In this document: in pieces, positions 8,459-20,533 of the stretch
How positions within the stretch are numbered: the first letter of the stretch is position 1
Layout: each line of letters begins with the position of its first letter
From: Bacillus oleivorans
GTDB taxonomy: Bacteria > Bacillota > Bacilli > Bacillales > JC228
DNA length: 64,000 bases
Assembly: GCF_900207585.1 (NCBI RefSeq)
Contig: NZ_OAOP01000001.1
Coordinates: 248,001-312,000, forward strand
Reading direction: 5' to 3'
Position numbers and translations under genes: made by a program
The notes under the pieces: model-generated
Told to the model about the DNA's origin: nothing
The model's database searches: none
What the model saw: the letters and a program-made list of their open reading frames with translations, nothing else

Positions 8459-9598
8459 ATGAATCTTCAGTTTACTGAAGAACAGCAGATGATGAGGAAA
8501 ATGGTGCGTGAATTCGCTGAGGCTGAAATCGCCCCTTTTGTAGAGCGGATGGAAAAGGGGGAGTTTCCACACTCCATACTTAAAAAAATGGGGGAGCTAG
8601 GATTAATGGGGATTCCAGTTCCGCAAAAGTATGGCGGGGCTGAAATGGATTTTATCTCTTATATCATGGCGATAGAGGAGCTTTCAAAAGTAAGTGCAAC
8701 CGTTGGTGTAATTTTATCGGTACACACATCGGTTTCGACTTATCCAATTTTGCACTTTGGCTCGGAGGAACAAAAGCAAAAATACGTTCCAAAGCTTGCA
8801 TCTGGAGAATATCTTGGGGCCTTCTGTCTGACAGAACCCAGTGCCGGATCAGATGCAGCCAGTCTCAAAACGAAGGCGGTTTTAAATGGAGACCACTACA
8901 TCCTAAATGGGTCAAAGGTATTTATTACAAATGGAGGAGCAGCGGATCTTTACATTGTCTTTGCTTCAACGAATCCGCCACTCGGCAGCAAGGGAATTAC
9001 AGCGTTTATTGTAGAAAAGAATACGCCGGGCTTTCATATTGGCAAAGACGAAAAAAAGATGGGGCTTCATGGTTCAAGAACGGTTCAATTAACGTTCGAG
9101 GACATGAAAGTACCTGTTGAAAATCGCCTTGGTGCAGAGGGTGAAGGTTTTAAGGTAGCGCTGAATAATCTCGAAGCAGGGAGAATTGGAATTGCGGCCC
9201 AAGCACTGGGTATTGCAAAAGCTGCTTTTGAAAAGGCGGTTGATTATTCAACGGAGAGATACCAGTTTGGAAAGCCGATTGCAGCAAATCAGGGGGTCGG
9301 CTTTAAGATAGCAGATATGGCAACAGCGATTGAATCAGCGAAGCTGCTTGTCTATCGTGCGGCTTACTTAAGAGCCAATGGAATCCCATGTAAAAAAGAG
9401 GCTTCCATGGCTAAGCTTTTCGCTTCCAAAACAGCGGTTGACGTCACAACTGAAGCAATTCAAGTGTTTGGCGGGTATGGATATACAGAGGAATATGAGG
9501 TAGAACGCTATTTTAGAGATGCAAAAATTACAGAAATCTATGAGGGAACTTCGGAAATTCAACGAATCGTGATTAGTAAAGAGCTTTTACAAGATTAG
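8459..9598 (+). CDS. Acyl-CoA dehydrogenase (first of a tandem pair)
   Basis: The 379-aa flavoprotein begins MNLQFTEEQQMMRKMVREF. ATG 8459 is chosen because CGAGGTGA precedes it and the family alignment starts there; an in-frame ATG at 8417 would overlap the end of the dehydrogenase gene and adds unconserved residues. FAD-contact motifs FCLTEPSAGSDA and FITNGG are present, and the catalytic glutamate lies in the C-terminal IYEGTSEIQR. It introduces the 2,3 double bond in acyl-CoA and would deliver electrons through ETF to FadF. Short, branched or medium chain preference is not resolvable by eye. Confidence 0.95.
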   Translation: MNLQFTEEQQMMRKMVREFAEAEIAPFVERMEKGEFPHSILKKMGELGLMGIPVPQKYGGAEMDFISYIMAIEELSKVSATVGVILSVHTSVSTYPILHFGSEEQKQKYVPKLASGEYLGAFCLTEPSAGSDAASLKTKAVLNGDHYILNGSKVFITNGGAADLYIVFASTNPPLGSKGITAFIVEKNTPGFHIGKDEKKMGLHGSRTVQLTFEDMKVPVENRLGAEGEGFKVALNNLEAGRIGIAAQALGIAKAAFEKAVDYSTERYQFGKPIAANQGVGFKIADMATAIESAKLLVYRAAYLRANGIPCKKEASMAKLFASKTAVDVTTEAIQVFGGYGYTEEYEVERYFRDAKITEIYEGTSEIQRIVISKELLQD

Positions 9599-9610
9599 GG
9601 GGAACAGGGT

Positions 9611-10753
9611 ATGAACTTTAAACTTTCAGAAGAACACGAAATGATTCGAAAAATGGTTCGCGACTTTGCTGAAAACGAGGTGGCGCCTTCAGCAGCCGAA
9701 AGAGATGAAGAAGAACGATTTGACAGAGAAATCTTTGATAAGATGGCTGAACTCGGGCTAACAGGTATTCCCTGGCCAGAAGAATACGGCGGGATTGGCA
9801 GTGATTATTTAGCCTATTGTATAGCGGTTGAAGAGCTCTCCAGGGTGTGCGCTTCTACAGGAGTAACCTTATCAGCCCATACATCTCTTGCTAGCTGGCC
9901 GATCTATAAGTTTGGTACAGAAGATCAAAAACAGAAGTATTTAAAGCCGCTTGCCCAAGGAACAAGCATCGGCGCGTATGGATTAACTGAGCCCGGCTCT
10001 GGCTCCGATGCCGGCGGGATGAGAACAACCGCGAGGAAAGACGGGGACCATTATATTCTCAATGGTTCGAAGATTTTTATTACAAATGGCGGAGTCGCAG
10101 ATATCTATGTCGTATTTGCTTTAACAGACCCAACCAGCAAACATAAAGGAACGAGCGCCTTCATTATTGAAAAGGATTTTCCTGGCTTCAGTGTCGGCAA
10201 AAAAGAGAAAAAGCTGGGCATTCGTTCTTCTCCGACAACGGAAATTATGTTTGAAGATTGTAAGGTCCCTGCTGAAAATCTCCTTGGCAGTGAAGGGGAA
10301 GGCTTTAAGATTGCAATGATGACGTTAGATGGAGGCAGAAATGGGATCGCTGCGCAAGCAGTCGGGATTGCTCAAGGTGCCTTGGATGCTGCAGTAGGCT
10401 ATGCGAAGCAAAGAGTACAATTTGGAAAACCGATTGCCGCACAGCAAGGGATTTCCTTTAAGCTTGCTGACATGGCGACTAATATTGAAGCCGCAAGACT
10501 ATTGACCTATCAGGCGGCATGGCTCGAATCAAATGGTCTGCCATATGGAAAAGAATCGGCGATGTCTAAGCTGTTTGCCGGAGATACCGCAATGAAGGTA
10601 ACAACAGAGGCGGTTCAAGTATTTGGCGGCTATGGGTATACGAAAGATTACCCGGTTGAAAGATTTATGCGTGATGCGAAAATTACGCAAATCTATGAAG
10701 GAACCCAAGAAATCCAGCGACTCGTCATTTCCCGCATGCTGACAAAAGATTAA
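9611..10753 (+). CDS. Acyl-CoA dehydrogenase (second of a tandem pair)
   Basis: This 380-aa protein starts 12 bp after its neighbour and is clearly a paralogue. It begins [19 protein letters not shown], contains [14 protein letters not shown] and FITNGG, and ends with the catalytic [18 protein letters not shown]. subtilis has AcdA at the matching place. Two tandem copies suggest different substrate ranges, such as straight versus branched chains. Proximity to icmF makes isobutyryl- or 2-methylbutyryl-CoA plausible for one of them, as an inference. It is the last gene before a palindromic repeat element. Confidence 0.95.
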   Translation: MNFKLSEEHEMIRKMVRDFAENEVAPSAAERDEEERFDREIFDKMAELGLTGIPWPEEYGGIGSDYLAYCIAVEELSRVCASTGVTLSAHTSLASWPIYKFGTEDQKQKYLKPLAQGTSIGAYGLTEPGSGSDAGGMRTTARKDGDHYILNGSKIFITNGGVADIYVVFALTDPTSKHKGTSAFIIEKDFPGFSVGKKEKKLGIRSSPTTEIMFEDCKVPAENLLGSEGEGFKIAMMTLDGGRNGIAAQAVGIAQGALDAAVGYAKQRVQFGKPIAAQQGISFKLADMATNIEAARLLTYQAAWLESNGLPYGKESAMSKLFAGDTAMKVTTEAVQVFGGYGYTKDYPVERFMRDAKITQIYEGTQEIQRLVISRMLTKD

Positions 10754-10802
10754 TAGATTTTATTTGGAACGCATTTTCAATAGATTGTTTCTCATTGTAC
10801 TG

Positions 10803-10958
10803 CAGCTGAAATACACGAAGACTCATTTCCACTGCCTGATATAAATAAAAGATTGTAGCAGTGGAAAGTGGGAATAGCGAGCCAGGCGAGACCCCGCAGC
10901 GAGGCACGAGCGAGGAGGCTAAGCTGTCGTCCGCGGAAAGCGAAGTGTATTTCAGCTG
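10803..10958. repeat. Palindromic MITE-like element, copy 1
   Basis: The ends CAGCTGAAATACAC (10803-10816) and GTGTATTTCAGCTG (10945-10958) are a perfect 14-bp inverted repeat. An internal pair, TTCCACTGC and GCAGTGGAA, is also perfect. The core AGTGGAAAGTGGGAA..GCGAG..GAGACCCCGCAG..CGAGGAGGCT..CCGCGGAAAGCGA is shared with the element at 24075-24257. There is no coding capacity, so it is best described as a dispersed non-autonomous palindromic repeat. It lies between the acyl-CoA dehydrogenase and TetR genes. Confidence 0.85.
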
Positions 10959-11015
10959 AGAGTTAAACGACACAATCTTTCCTGATTAATGAAACTGGGG
11001 GTGTTTATACACGTT

Positions 11016-11660
11016 ATGAAAAACGTTGAGGTGCATTCCTCTGTTAAAGATGAAAGGCTAATCAAAGTACGCCGTGACCAAATGATTAAAGGGGCTGTTT
11101 CCCTTTTTAAGCAGAAGGGGTTTCACAGAACGACAACAAGAGAAATTGCAAAGGCGTCTGGCTTTAGCATCGGAACACTTTATGAATACATTGAAAAGAA
11201 AGAAGATGTTTTATATCTTGTTGTCGATCGGATCTACGATGAAGTAAAGGAACGGTTAAAGGAATCGATTGATACGGCAATAGGCACAATTGAAGGCTTA
11301 AAATCGGCAATTGCGGCATATTTTCGCGTAATGGATGATATGCAGGATGAGGTTCTAGTCATGTATCAGGAGGCAAAGTCGCTGACCAAGGATGCCCTTC
11401 CCTATGTATTAAATAAAGAACTGCAAATGGTTCAGATGTTTGAAGACATTTTAAAACGCATGACGAAGCAGAAAGAAATCGCTATGTCTGAAAAAGAGAT
11501 CCAATTATGCGCGCACAACATCTTTGTCCTCGGACAAATGTGGGGATTCAGGCGGTGGGCCCTTCATTCCATGTTTTCAATCGAGGATTATATCGATATG
11601 CAAACAAGCCTTATTTTAGATGGTCTTACAATACGGGAGAAAAAGGGGGATGAAAAATGA
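11016..11660 (+). CDS. TetR/AcrR family regulator
   Basis: The N-terminal helix-turn-helix reads [20 protein letters not shown] then [20 protein letters not shown], the signature TetR DNA-binding domain. A helical ligand domain fills the rest of about 214 aa. ATG 11016 is preferred because GGGGGTG lies 12 bp upstream; an in-frame ATG at 10989 has no ribosome binding site. Its stop overlaps the icmF start by ATGA, so the two are translationally coupled. It is a candidate acyl-CoA-responsive repressor of icmF and perhaps of the beta-oxidation cluster. It could be the FadR-type protein for the boxes at 3741 and 6044, but this is not shown. Confidence 0.88.
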   Translation: MKNVEVHSSVKDERLIKVRRDQMIKGAVSLFKQKGFHRTTTREIAKASGFSIGTLYEYIEKKEDVLYLVVDRIYDEVKERLKESIDTAIGTIEGLKSAIAAYFRVMDDMQDEVLVMYQEAKSLTKDALPYVLNKELQMVQMFEDILKRMTKQKEIAMSEKEIQLCAHNIFVLGQMWGFRRWALHSMFSIEDYIDMQTSLILDGLTIREKKGDEK

Positions 11661-14600
11661 CCATACAAACGGTTTATAAACCAAAACACCCAATCCGTTT
11701 CGTTACGGCATCCAGTTTGTTTGACGGTCATGACGCTTCCATTAATATTATGAGGCGAATTTTACAAGCCAGCGGTGCAGAGGTGATCCACCTCGGTCAC
11801 AACAGGTCGGTAGAAGAGGTGGTTCGGGCTGCGATTCAAGAGGATGTGCAAGGAATTGCGATGTCGTCTTATCAGGGTGGCCATGTTGAGTATTTTAAGT
11901 ATATGTATGATTTGTTAAAAGAGAAGGGTGCAGGTCATATCCGGATTTACGGCGGAGGCGGCGGTGTCATCCTTCCGCGTGAAATAAAAGAGCTTCATGA
12001 ATACGGAATTGCCAGGATTTTCTCCCCGGAAGATGGCAGACAGCTGGGGCTTCAAGGAATGATAAATACGATGCTTGAAGAATGTGACTATCCGACGATT
12101 CGTCACATCGATAAATCCATCCTGGACCGGGTGAAGAGCGGTGATACAGCTGCAATTGCTTCTTGCATTACGCTTGCGGAATATGGTGTAGAGGAAGCGG
12201 AAGTATCCGCAGCCGTGGAAATCTTAGAGGAAGTTAAAGCTCAGGCAAACAATGTACCGGTTGTAGGAATTACAGGAACCGGCGGTGCGGGAAAGAGTTC
12301 ATTAACGGATGAGTTAGTTCGCCGTTTCTTGCGCGAAATGCCTGAGAAGAAAATGGCGATTCTTTCTGTAGACCCTACAAAACGTAAAACCGGCGGAGCT
12401 TTATTGGGTGATAGAATCCGGATGAATGCGATTTTTTCCGATCGCGTCTATATGCGAAGTCTGGCGACGAGAGGGTCTCGCTCCGAAGTCTCATTAGCGA
12501 TCAAGGATGCGATCTCGGTAGTAAAGGCTGCAGGGTTTGACTTAATCATTGTCGAAACGAGCGGAATTGGCCAGGGTGATGCAGAGATCGCAGGTATCGT
12601 TGATATTTCAATGTATGTAATGACTAGTGAATTTGGTGCTCCGTCCCAGCTGGAGAAAATTGATATGATTGATTTTGCTGACCTCATTGTCATTAATAAA
12701 TTTGAACGCAAAGGGTCAGAGGATGCAAAAAGACAAGTTCAGAAGCAATTTCAAAGAAGTCATATGCTGTTTGAAAAGCTTTTAGACGAAATGCCAGTAT
12801 ACGGAACAATTGCGAGTCAATTTAATGACCCGGGAACCAACGCTTTATTTGCGGCGCTTATTGAGGTTGTCAATCAAAAGTGCGGGATGGAATGGCATAC
12901 TTCCTTATCAAAGCATGAAGCGGTAGAGAAGCAAAATATTATCATCCCAACTGAACGCCGCTATTATTTAAGAGAAATTGTAGACACAGTCAGACGATAC
13001 CATCAAATCGCGGAAGAGCAAGTAGAAATAGCCCGCCGTCTCTTCCAGATCGAAGGAGCGCTCCAGGCAGCTAAAGAAACAGAAGGAAATGAAGAGGTCA
13101 TTCGATCTTTAGAGGCAATGAAGGAGCGGGTCGAAGAAAAGCTTACGTCTGAATCCAAGCGAATCCTTACCAATTGGGAACAGTTGAAGAGAAAATATAG
13201 TGCTGATCAGTTTGTAACAAAGATACGGGATAAGGAAATCGTAACCGAGCTTAAAACGAAAAGCTTGTCTGGTCTAGATATTCCGAAGGTGGCCTTGCCT
13301 AAATATAAGGATTATGGAGAAATCCTTAAGTGGGTATATAAAGAAAACGTGCCTGGAATGTTTCCGTTTACTGCAGGAGTCTTTCCGTTTAAACGGAAAG
13401 AGGAAGATCCGAAGCGGCAATTTGCCGGAGAAGGAACACCAGAACGAACCAACCGCCGTTTTCATTATTTATCAAAGGATGACCCGGCAAAACGTCTTAG
13501 TACGGCTTTTGATTCAGTTACTTTATATGGAGAAGATCCTGATTTCCGCCCCGATATTTTTGGGAAGGTTGGCGAAAGCGGTGTTAGTGTATGCAGCTTA
13601 GACGACATGAAAAAGCTATATGATGGCTTTGACTTATGTCATCCGCAAACTTCTGTTTCTATGACGATCAATGGCCCTGCTCCTATCATTTTAGCGATGT
13701 TTCTCAATACAGCGATCGATCAGAAAGTGCGTGCAAAAGAGGCGGAACTGGGCCGAACTTTAACAGTAGAAGAGTTTACAAATGTTAAAGCGGATACATT
13801 AGAAACAGTCAGAGGTACGGTGCAGGCAGATATTTTAAAAGAAGACCAGGGTCAGAACACATGTATCTTCTCGACCGAATTTGCATTAAAAATGATGGGT
13901 GATATTCAAGCCTATTTTATTGACCATAAAGTACGCAATTATTATTCCGTTTCGATTTCGGGCTATCATATTGCCGAAGCGGGAGCAAATCCTATTTCCC
14001 AGCTCGCATTCACATTGGCAAATGGATTTACCTATGTCGAATATTATTTGAGCCGAGGTATGAAGATTGATGATTTTGCACCAAACTTATCTTTCTTCTT
14101 CTCAAATGGACTAGATCCGGAGTATAGCGTTATTGGCCGGGTGGCACGGCGAATCTGGGCAATTGTCATGAAGCATAAATACGGAGCAAATGATCGAAGT
14201 CAAAAATTGAAATATCATATCCAAACATCAGGACGTTCCTTACACGCACAAGAAATTGATTTCAATGACATCAGAACCACTCTTCAGGCTCTTATGGCGT
14301 TACATGATAATTGTAATTCACTTCATACCAATGCATACGATGAAGCCATCACGACTCCTACAGAACAATCAGTCCGACGTGCGATGGCAATTCAAATGAT
14401 TATTACGAAAGAACATGGTTTAACTAAAAATGAAAATCCGCTGCAGGGATCATTCATTATCGAAGAACTGACAGATCTTGTGGAAGAAGCGGTATTGAAG
14501 GAATTTGAGCATCTTAATGACCGCGGCGGTGTGCTGGGTGCGATGGAATCGCAATATCAGCGCGGCAAGATTCAGGAAGAATCGATGTATTATGAAATGA

Positions 14601-14917
14601 AGAAGTACTCTGGGGAATTGCCAATCATCGGGGTTAATACGTACTTGAATCCTGCCCCTCAATCTGAAGAAGAGTTAGATTCCATGGAAATTGCACGGGC
14701 ATCAAGAGAAGAAAAACTGACTCAGATTGAAAATCTGCAAGCCTTCCAGAAAAAGCACGCAGATGTGTCTGATAAAGCGCTAGAGAGATTAAAGAAAGTT
14801 GCCTTATCTGGCGGGAACATATTTGAAGAATTAATGGAGACTGTAAAAGTGGCTAGTCTCGGCCAAATTACGAAAGCACTTTATGAAGTTGGGGGACAAT
14901 ACAGACGGAATATGTAA
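11657..14917 (+). CDS. icmF: Fused isobutyryl-CoA mutase IcmF
   Basis: The 1086-aa protein has the three-part IcmF architecture. The N-terminal cobalamin-binding domain carries the lower-ligand motif DGHDAS near residues 24-29. The central MeaI-type G-protein chaperone has the P-loop GTGGAGKSS at about residues 205-213 and continues through [16 protein letters not shown]. The C-terminal acyl-CoA mutase barrel holds the substrate domain ([33 protein letters not shown]). It interconverts isobutyryl-CoA and butyryl-CoA using adenosylcobalamin, linking valine or branched-fatty-acid breakdown to beta-oxidation. The neighbouring acyl-CoA dehydrogenases and thiolase fit that route. It overlaps the TetR gene by 4 bp. 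Confidence 0.97.
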   Translation: MTIQTVYKPKHPIRFVTASSLFDGHDASINIMRRILQASGAEVIHLGHNRSVEEVVRAAIQEDVQGIAMSSYQGGHVEYFKYMYDLLKEKGAGHIRIYGGGGGVILPREIKELHEYGIARIFSPEDGRQLGLQGMINTMLEECDYPTIRHIDKSILDRVKSGDTAAIASCITLAEYGVEEAEVSAAVEILEEVKAQANNVPVVGITGTGGAGKSSLTDELVRRFLREMPEKKMAILSVDPTKRKTGGALLGDRIRMNAIFSDRVYMRSLATRGSRSEVSLAIKDAISVVKAAGFDLIIVETSGIGQGDAEIAGIVDISMYVMTSEFGAPSQLEKIDMIDFADLIVINKFERKGSEDAKRQVQKQFQRSHMLFEKLLDEMPVYGTIASQFNDPGTNALFAALIEVVNQKCGMEWHTSLSKHEAVEKQNIIIPTERRYYLREIVDTVRRYHQIAEEQVEIARRLFQIEGALQAAKETEGNEEVIRSLEAMKERVEEKLTSESKRILTNWEQLKRKYSADQFVTKIRDKEIVTELKTKSLSGLDIPKVALPKYKDYGEILKWVYKENVPGMFPFTAGVFPFKRKEEDPKRQFAGEGTPERTNRRFHYLSKDDPAKRLSTAFDSVTLYGEDPDFRPDIFGKVGESGVSVCSLDDMKKLYDGFDLCHPQTSVSMTINGPAPIILAMFLNTAIDQKVRAKEAELGRTLTVEEFTNVKADTLETVRGTVQADILKEDQGQNTCIFSTEFALKMMGDIQAYFIDHKVRNYYSVSISGYHIAEAGANPISQLAFTLANGFTYVEYYLSRGMKIDDFAPNLSFFFSNGLDPEYSVIGRVARRIWAIVMKHKYGANDRSQKLKYHIQTSGRSLHAQEIDFNDIRTTLQALMALHDNCNSLHTNAYDEAITTPTEQSVRRAMAIQMIITKEHGLTKNENPLQGSFIIEELTDLVEEAVLKEFEHLNDRGGVLGAMESQYQRGKIQEESMYYEMKKYSGELPIIGVNTYLNPAPQSEEELDSMEIARASREEKLTQIENLQAFQKKHADVSDKALERLKKVALSGGNIFEELMETVKVASLGQITKALYEVGGQYRRNM

Positions 14918-14927
14918 AGGTGAGGCA

Positions 14928-14970
14928 GGGCAAACTCGCGTGTTTTACCGCACAGAGTTTGTCCTTTTTC
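14928..14970 (+). terminator. Terminator after icmF
   Basis: GGGCAAACTC (14928-14937) pairs with GAGTTTGTCC (14955-14964) over 10 bp with one G-U pair, followed by TTTTTC. Confidence 0.8.
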
Positions 14971-15137
14971 TCATATCTGTCCGGATTGTAAATCTTAGAT
15001 TAAATTGAGCAAATTTCAGTTTTTTTAGTTCAAAAGTTGTAGTAGAGTAAAGGTAACAAAAGGTAAGGATTCTTCTAAAGCGTGAACATGGATATACGGC
15101 TAAAATTTGCTTCGTCAAAAAGGAGTGTGAATGCTGC

Positions 15138-15350
15138 ATGAATATTTGGAAATGGACAAAACGAACGGTATTTACTGTAATTATTCTTGTGGCCTCACAC
15201 CTTCTATATCAGATGCAGCTTGGGGCAATCCCTTGTTTGTTTTTATCGTTTTATCTTTTTAAACTCTCATGGAATGAATTTAAAAAAGGGAAAGCAGCTG
15301 CTTTTCCTAAACAAGAAGATGTTTTGGGAAATAAAACAAAATCATTTTAA
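15138..15350 (+). CDS. Small membrane protein of unknown function
   Basis: I do not recognise this 70-aa protein. It has two probable membrane segments (TVFTVIILVASHLLY and AIPCLFLSFYLFKLSW) separated by a short loop, then a basic hydrophilic tail. AAAGGAGTG lies 10 bp before the ATG, which supports translation. It lies between icmF and rpoE with its own intergenic space on both sides. No conserved motif suggests a role. Confidence 0.6.
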   Translation: MNIWKWTKRTVFTVIILVASHLLYQMQLGAIPCLFLSFYLFKLSWNEFKKGKAAAFPKQEDVLGNKTKSF

Positions 15351-15497
15351 TTGATTTCAATTTGTAATTAAGGCAAAATAGCGCTAGCATAAAGGTTTAG
15401 AATTTGTTTATAATGATTAATATGGATTTTGGGGGAAGACAATCCCTCGCGTCTACATAGTGAAATGCTATTGATCTTGGAAAGGATGTGCGAGCAT

Positions 15498-16094
15498 TTG
15501 AGTATAAACCAAAAATACGCAAAAGAAGAACTCCAAGAAATGTCGTTAATCGAGTTAGCCAATTTATTGCTTGTTGAAAATAAAGAGCCGATTCCATTTA
15601 TTGACATCGTATCTGAAATCGCTTCAATTCTTGAGTTATCTGAAGAACAAATCCAAGATAGAATGCCTCAATTCTACACAGATATGAACATAGATGGCCG
15701 TTTTCTTTGCATTGGAGAAAATAAATGGGGTCTTAGAACTTGGTATCCGCTCGATCAAATTGAGGAAGAAACGGTTCCAACCATTCGTCCTAAGAAGAAG
15801 AAAGGCAAAAAAGTCGTGGACGATGATGATTTGGATATCGATGAATTTGATGATCTTGATGAAGAAGAAGACCTTGATTTCGATGATCTCGACGAGGAAT
15901 ATGAAGATGACGAAATCCTCGATGAAGACGAAGATGATGAAGAAGATGATGACGATTTCGATGATTTAACCGACGACGACGATGATGATGAAGATTTTGA
16001 TGATGAGGAAATCATTGAAGACGAAGAATATGACCTGGACAATGATGATATCATCGATGATGACATTGAGCCGGAAGATGATGATGAATTATAA
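15498..16094 (+). CDS. rpoE: RNA polymerase delta subunit
   Basis: The folded N-terminal domain includes YAKEELQEMSLIELANLLL, FYTDMNIDGRFLCI and NKWGLRTWYPLDQIEEE. A long, almost purely Asp/Glu tail follows from about residue 110, exactly the Firmicute delta factor. It binds RNA polymerase, displaces nucleic acids and speeds recycling. TTG 15498 is chosen as start because AAAGGATG precedes it and family alignment begins there; a frame open further upstream (to 15429) adds unconserved residues. The GAT/GAA-rich tail makes a poly-Ser open frame on the other strand, which is only a shadow. rpoE precedes pyrG as in B. subtilis. Confidence 0.95.
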   Translation: MSINQKYAKEELQEMSLIELANLLLVENKEPIPFIDIVSEIASILELSEEQIQDRMPQFYTDMNIDGRFLCIGENKWGLRTWYPLDQIEEETVPTIRPKKKKGKKVVDDDDLDIDEFDDLDEEEDLDFDDLDEEYEDDEILDEDEDDEEDDDDFDDLTDDDDDDEDFDDEEIIEDEEYDLDNDDIIDDDIEPEDDDEL

Positions 16095-16103
16095 TAGTCA
16101 ATC

Positions 16104-16132
16104 TTGACATTCGGTACGAGTACTTGTAGAAT
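16104..16132 (+). promoter_or_regulatory. pyrG promoter
   Basis: TTGACA (16104-16109) and TAGAAT (16127-16132) are spaced by exactly 17 bp. The expected start is the GGG at 16140-16142, seven bases after the -10 box. Confidence 0.85.
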
Positions 16133-16139
16133 TCTTTTT

Positions 16140-16212
16140 GGGCTCCTTAAAAAAGGACGTTCTAAAATTGCTGATTTAGCTCCCTTACAATTTTGTAAGA
16201 GGAGTTTTTTTA
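16140..16212 (+). promoter_or_regulatory. pyrG attenuator with GGG initiation (CTP control)
   Basis: The predicted transcript begins GGGCTCC, and a terminator follows: AGCTCCCTTACA (16179-16190) pairs with TGTAAGAGGAG before a run of seven T. In B. subtilis pyrG, low CTP causes stuttering at the GGG start, and the extra 5' G residues pair with the CU-rich upstream arm to prevent termination. The same ingredients, a GGGCTCC start and a CTCCC arm, are present here in the right order, so CTP-sensitive attenuation is very likely. Confidence 0.85.
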
Positions 16213-18098
<1,886 letters not shown>

Positions 18099-18115
18099 TA
18101 TAAAACTGGAAAGGA

Positions 18116-18144
18116 TCTGTCCCGATTAATGAAATCGGGGCAGA
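18116..18144. terminator. Hairpin between pyrG and ywjG (convergent)
   Basis: TCTGTCCCGATT (18116-18127) pairs with AATCGGGGCAGA (18133-18144), 12 bp with one G-U. It sits between convergent genes and could serve both, though neither side has a strong T tract. Confidence 0.6.
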
Positions 18145-18152
18145 CCCTTCTG

Positions 18153-18674
18153 TTATTCTTCTTCTAAAAACTCTCTTATGAGAAAGTGGATATGGTGGTA
18201 AATGAAGAGGGCAGTAATTCCTGTAGGAAAGCCAAAGCGGTTTCCGCTTTCATCAGGCATTAACCCTTTTGCCACTTTTAAATCGATAAACACATTCCCG
18301 ACCGGTACGGCTTCTTCGTCTGTGCCTTTGTTAGCGACCAGCACAAACGGAATATCCGCTTTAGTAAATGCAGCGATGAATCTTTGGACAGCAGGATCTT
18401 CGGATGACCGTGAGAAAAGCCAAATCCGATCTGCGTGTGTAATCTCATCCAACTGATGTTCACTTAATTCCTTAGCCGTTTGTAATGGTTCTACCCCGTA
18501 TAAAGCCTCTGCTGTGACTGCTTTAAGCTCTTGTTCTCCATATATATAAATCGAACCTTGTCCAGCCGGAGCCTGGGCCAGCAGCCGGGCCGCATCCTCA
18601 AATAAAAAGCCATTTTCCTCTGTCGACAACCGCTGGAACAATCCAGTTAGCTGAGTTGTAAACATCTTATTCAT
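18153..18674 (-). CDS. ywjG: DUF2529 family protein (YwjG-like)
   Basis: The 173-aa protein matches the YwjG family found between pyrG and spo0F in Bacillaceae. Features are the N-terminal MFTTQLTGLFQRLSTEE, a SIYIYGEQELKAVTAEALYG segment and WLFSRSSEDPAVQRFI. The alternating beta/alpha pattern and the GEQE/SRSSED loops recall a SIS-like sugar-isomerase fold, as a weak inference. The function is unknown. It converges with pyrG and diverges from spo0F. Confidence 0.85.
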   Translation of the reverse strand: MNKMFTTQLTGLFQRLSTEENGFLFEDAARLLAQAPAGQGSIYIYGEQELKAVTAEALYGVEPLQTAKELSEHQLDEITHADRIWLFSRSSEDPAVQRFIAAFTKADIPFVLVANKGTDEEAVPVGNVFIDLKVAKGLMPDESGNRFGFPTGITALFIYHHIHFLIREFLEEE

Positions 18675-18743
18675 GACAAACCCCTCACAATCACATTTTT
18701 CCTAACCCCTATCTTAAGCTATTACAAATACCCATGCAAAACA

Positions 18744-18818
18744 TTCGACAAATCTCGGGTTGTGCCTGTCACAGCCCAAAGTATTTTCGACAAATCTCGG
18801 GACGTGCTTGACACGCCC
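18744..18818. repeat. 42-bp doublet carrying TTCGACAAA Spo0A-box words
   Basis: Two units, 18744-18777 and 18786-18818, start TTCGACAAATCTCGGG and continue GTGC.TG.CAC.GCCC, with a 42-bp offset. TTCGACAAA is the exact complement of the Spo0A box TTTGTCGAA. A related unit lies inverted at 37021-37048. It is therefore both a dispersed repeat and a possible Spo0A target in front of spo0F. Confidence 0.7.
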
Positions 18819-18905
18819 CAGATTTCTTCCCGAATTTTGGCCTTAAACCATTAAAATTGTGGAAAAAAAAGAAGGAATTAGCAGAATAAAAGGAGAAGTA
18901 AACCT

Positions 18906-18953
18906 ATGGAGATTACAGAGATTCATTACATTAATTTACAGCAATCATTTTAG
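18906..18953 (+). CDS. Possible 15-residue upstream peptide
   Basis: ATG 18906 follows AAAGGAG at 18889-18895 with about 10 bp spacing and opens a frame of 15 codons (MEITEIHYINLQQSF). It lies about 80 bp before spo0F. The good ribosome binding site is the only support, so it may be chance. Confidence 0.2.
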   Translation: MEITEIHYINLQQSF

Positions 18954-19031
18954 CGGATATCAATGCCGGTAATTGGTTTCAACTTTTGATGCTTTATGAT
19001 GTAGTTACGATTAGGGAGGAGAGACGGAAGA

Positions 19032-19403
19032 ATGAAAGAGAAAATTTTAATTGTAGATGATCAATTTGGAATTCGTATTCTTCTGAACGAAGTATTTAAT
19101 AAGGAAGGATATCAGACCTTTCAGGCAGCAAATGGGGTACAGGCATTAGATATCGTAAAAAAACATTCTCCCGATTTAGTACTGCTTGATATGAAAATAC
19201 CGGGCATGGATGGAATCGAAATTTTAAAAAGAATGAAAGTGATCGATCAGGATATTCGGGTCATTATTATGACTGCATACGGAGAGCTTGATTTAATTCA
19301 GCAGGCAAAGGATTTGGGAGCACTAACTCACTTTGCTAAACCATTTGATATTGATGATATTCGCTCTGCTGTCAGAAAATATCTCCCGCTCAAATCCAGT
19401 TAA
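19032..19403 (+). CDS. spo0F: Sporulation response regulator Spo0F
   Basis: This stand-alone receiver domain of 123 aa has the acidic pair D9-D10 in [11 protein letters not shown], the phosphoacceptor D53 in [12 protein letters not shown], the conserved Thr in IIMTAYGEL and the Lys in [10 protein letters not shown]. It has no output domain. It accepts phosphate from sporulation kinases and passes it to Spo0B and then Spo0A. The sequence is nearly that of B. subtilis Spo0F, including the helix-1 surface that contacts Spo0B. GGGAGGAGAG precedes the ATG. Confidence 0.98.
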   Translation: MKEKILIVDDQFGIRILLNEVFNKEGYQTFQAANGVQALDIVKKHSPDLVLLDMKIPGMDGIEILKRMKVIDQDIRVIIMTAYGELDLIQQAKDLGALTHFAKPFDIDDIRSAVRKYLPLKSS

Positions 19404-19475
19404 TTATTTTTTGAAAAATGTTGGCCAACCATAGATGTAATTCATAAACTTTCATAAGAAATTACATAATCAAGA

Positions 19476-19540
19476 AGGAGCTGACCATTTCCCACAACAA
19501 TCGGGATTTGTGAAAATAGTCAAAGCTCCTCCTTTTTGTT
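19476..19540 (+). terminator. Terminator after spo0F
   Basis: AGGAGCTGAC near 19476-19485 pairs with GTCAAAGCTCCT near 19519-19531, with a small bulge, and CTTTTTG follows. Confidence 0.65.
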
Positions 19541-19663
19541 ATGATAAAGATGTTGATTTCTTCTTGAAATAGGAAATACTATTTTAAGTATGAATGCCGT
19601 ATACATCGGTATATGCAGAGGTGTTTTGCAGAAGAAATCCGTACATATAAAGGAGGATATACG

Positions 19664-20521
19664 ATGCCCTTAGTTTCTATGAAAGAAATGCTCATTAAGG
19701 CAAAAAACGAGGGATATGCAGTAGGTCAATTCAATGTTAATAACCTAGAATTTACTCAAGCGATTCTTCAGGCTGCCCAAGAAGAAAATTCACCGGTTAT
19801 TTGTGGAGTATCAGAAGGTGCTGCCCGCTACATGGGTGGTTTTAAAACAGTGGTTGGAATGATCACAAATTTAATGGAAGAATATAAAATAACGGTTCCT
19901 GTCGCGATTCACCTTGATCATGGCTCAAGCTTTGAAATGTGTGCGAAAGCGATTCACGCTGGTTTTACATCAGTTATGATTGATGCTTCTCATCATCCCT
20001 TTGAAGAGAACGTCGCGATTACCTCTAAGGTTGTGGAATTAGCACATATACACGGAGTTTCTGTTGAAGCTGAACTTGGTACTGTTGGCGGACAAGAAGA
20101 CGATGTTGTTGCTGACGGCGTCATTTATGCAGATCCCAACGAATGTAAAGAGCTAGTAAAGCGAACTGGTATTGATTGCCTGGCACCTGCATTAGGTTCT
20201 GTACACGGTCCTTATAAAGGCGAACCAAACCTTGGCTTTAAAGAAATGGAGGAAATCGGAAATACAACAGGGTTACCTCTAGTTCTTCACGGCGGAACCG
20301 GAATTCCGACAAAGGATATCCAAAGAGCCATCTCGCTGGGTACAGCCAAAATCAATGTAAATACAGAGAATCAAATTGCTTCTGCGAAGACAGTCCGCCA
20401 AGTTCTTGCAGAAAAACCAGAAATGTACGATCCACGTAAATATTTAGGACCTGCGCGTGACGCGATTAAAGAAACGGTAAAAGGAAAAATCCGTGAGTTT
20501 GGTTCTAACAATAAAGCTTAA
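19664..20521 (+). CDS. fbaA: Fructose-1,6-bisphosphate aldolase, class II
   Basis: The 285-aa zinc aldolase begins [23 protein letters not shown] 19664 is chosen because AAAGGAGG lies 9 bp before it; an in-frame start at 19613 is not conserved. Zinc and substrate motifs are [10 protein letters not shown], the [14 protein letters not shown] loop, and LHGGTGIP. It splits fructose-1,6-bisphosphate into DHAP and GAP in glycolysis and runs in reverse in gluconeogenesis. It is followed by tal, murA2 and glpX, the B. subtilis order, placing the aldolase near the glpX phosphatase. Confidence 0.97.
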   Translation: MPLVSMKEMLIKAKNEGYAVGQFNVNNLEFTQAILQAAQEENSPVICGVSEGAARYMGGFKTVVGMITNLMEEYKITVPVAIHLDHGSSFEMCAKAIHAGFTSVMIDASHHPFEENVAITSKVVELAHIHGVSVEAELGTVGGQEDDVVADGVIYADPNECKELVKRTGIDCLAPALGSVHGPYKGEPNLGFKEMEEIGNTTGLPLVLHGGTGIPTKDIQRAISLGTAKINVNTENQIASAKTVRQVLAEKPEMYDPRKYLGPARDAIKETVKGKIREFGSNNKA

Positions 20522-20533
20522 TAGAACATAAGT

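Larger units (their letters stand above)
18675..19031. other. Intergenic region upstream of spo0F
   Basis: The 357-bp gap between the divergent ywjG and spo0F genes holds a 42-bp doublet repeat with Spo0A-box words (18744-18818) and a possible 15-codon frame at 18906. No clean sigma-A or sigma-H promoter could be fixed by eye. Confidence 0.5.
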
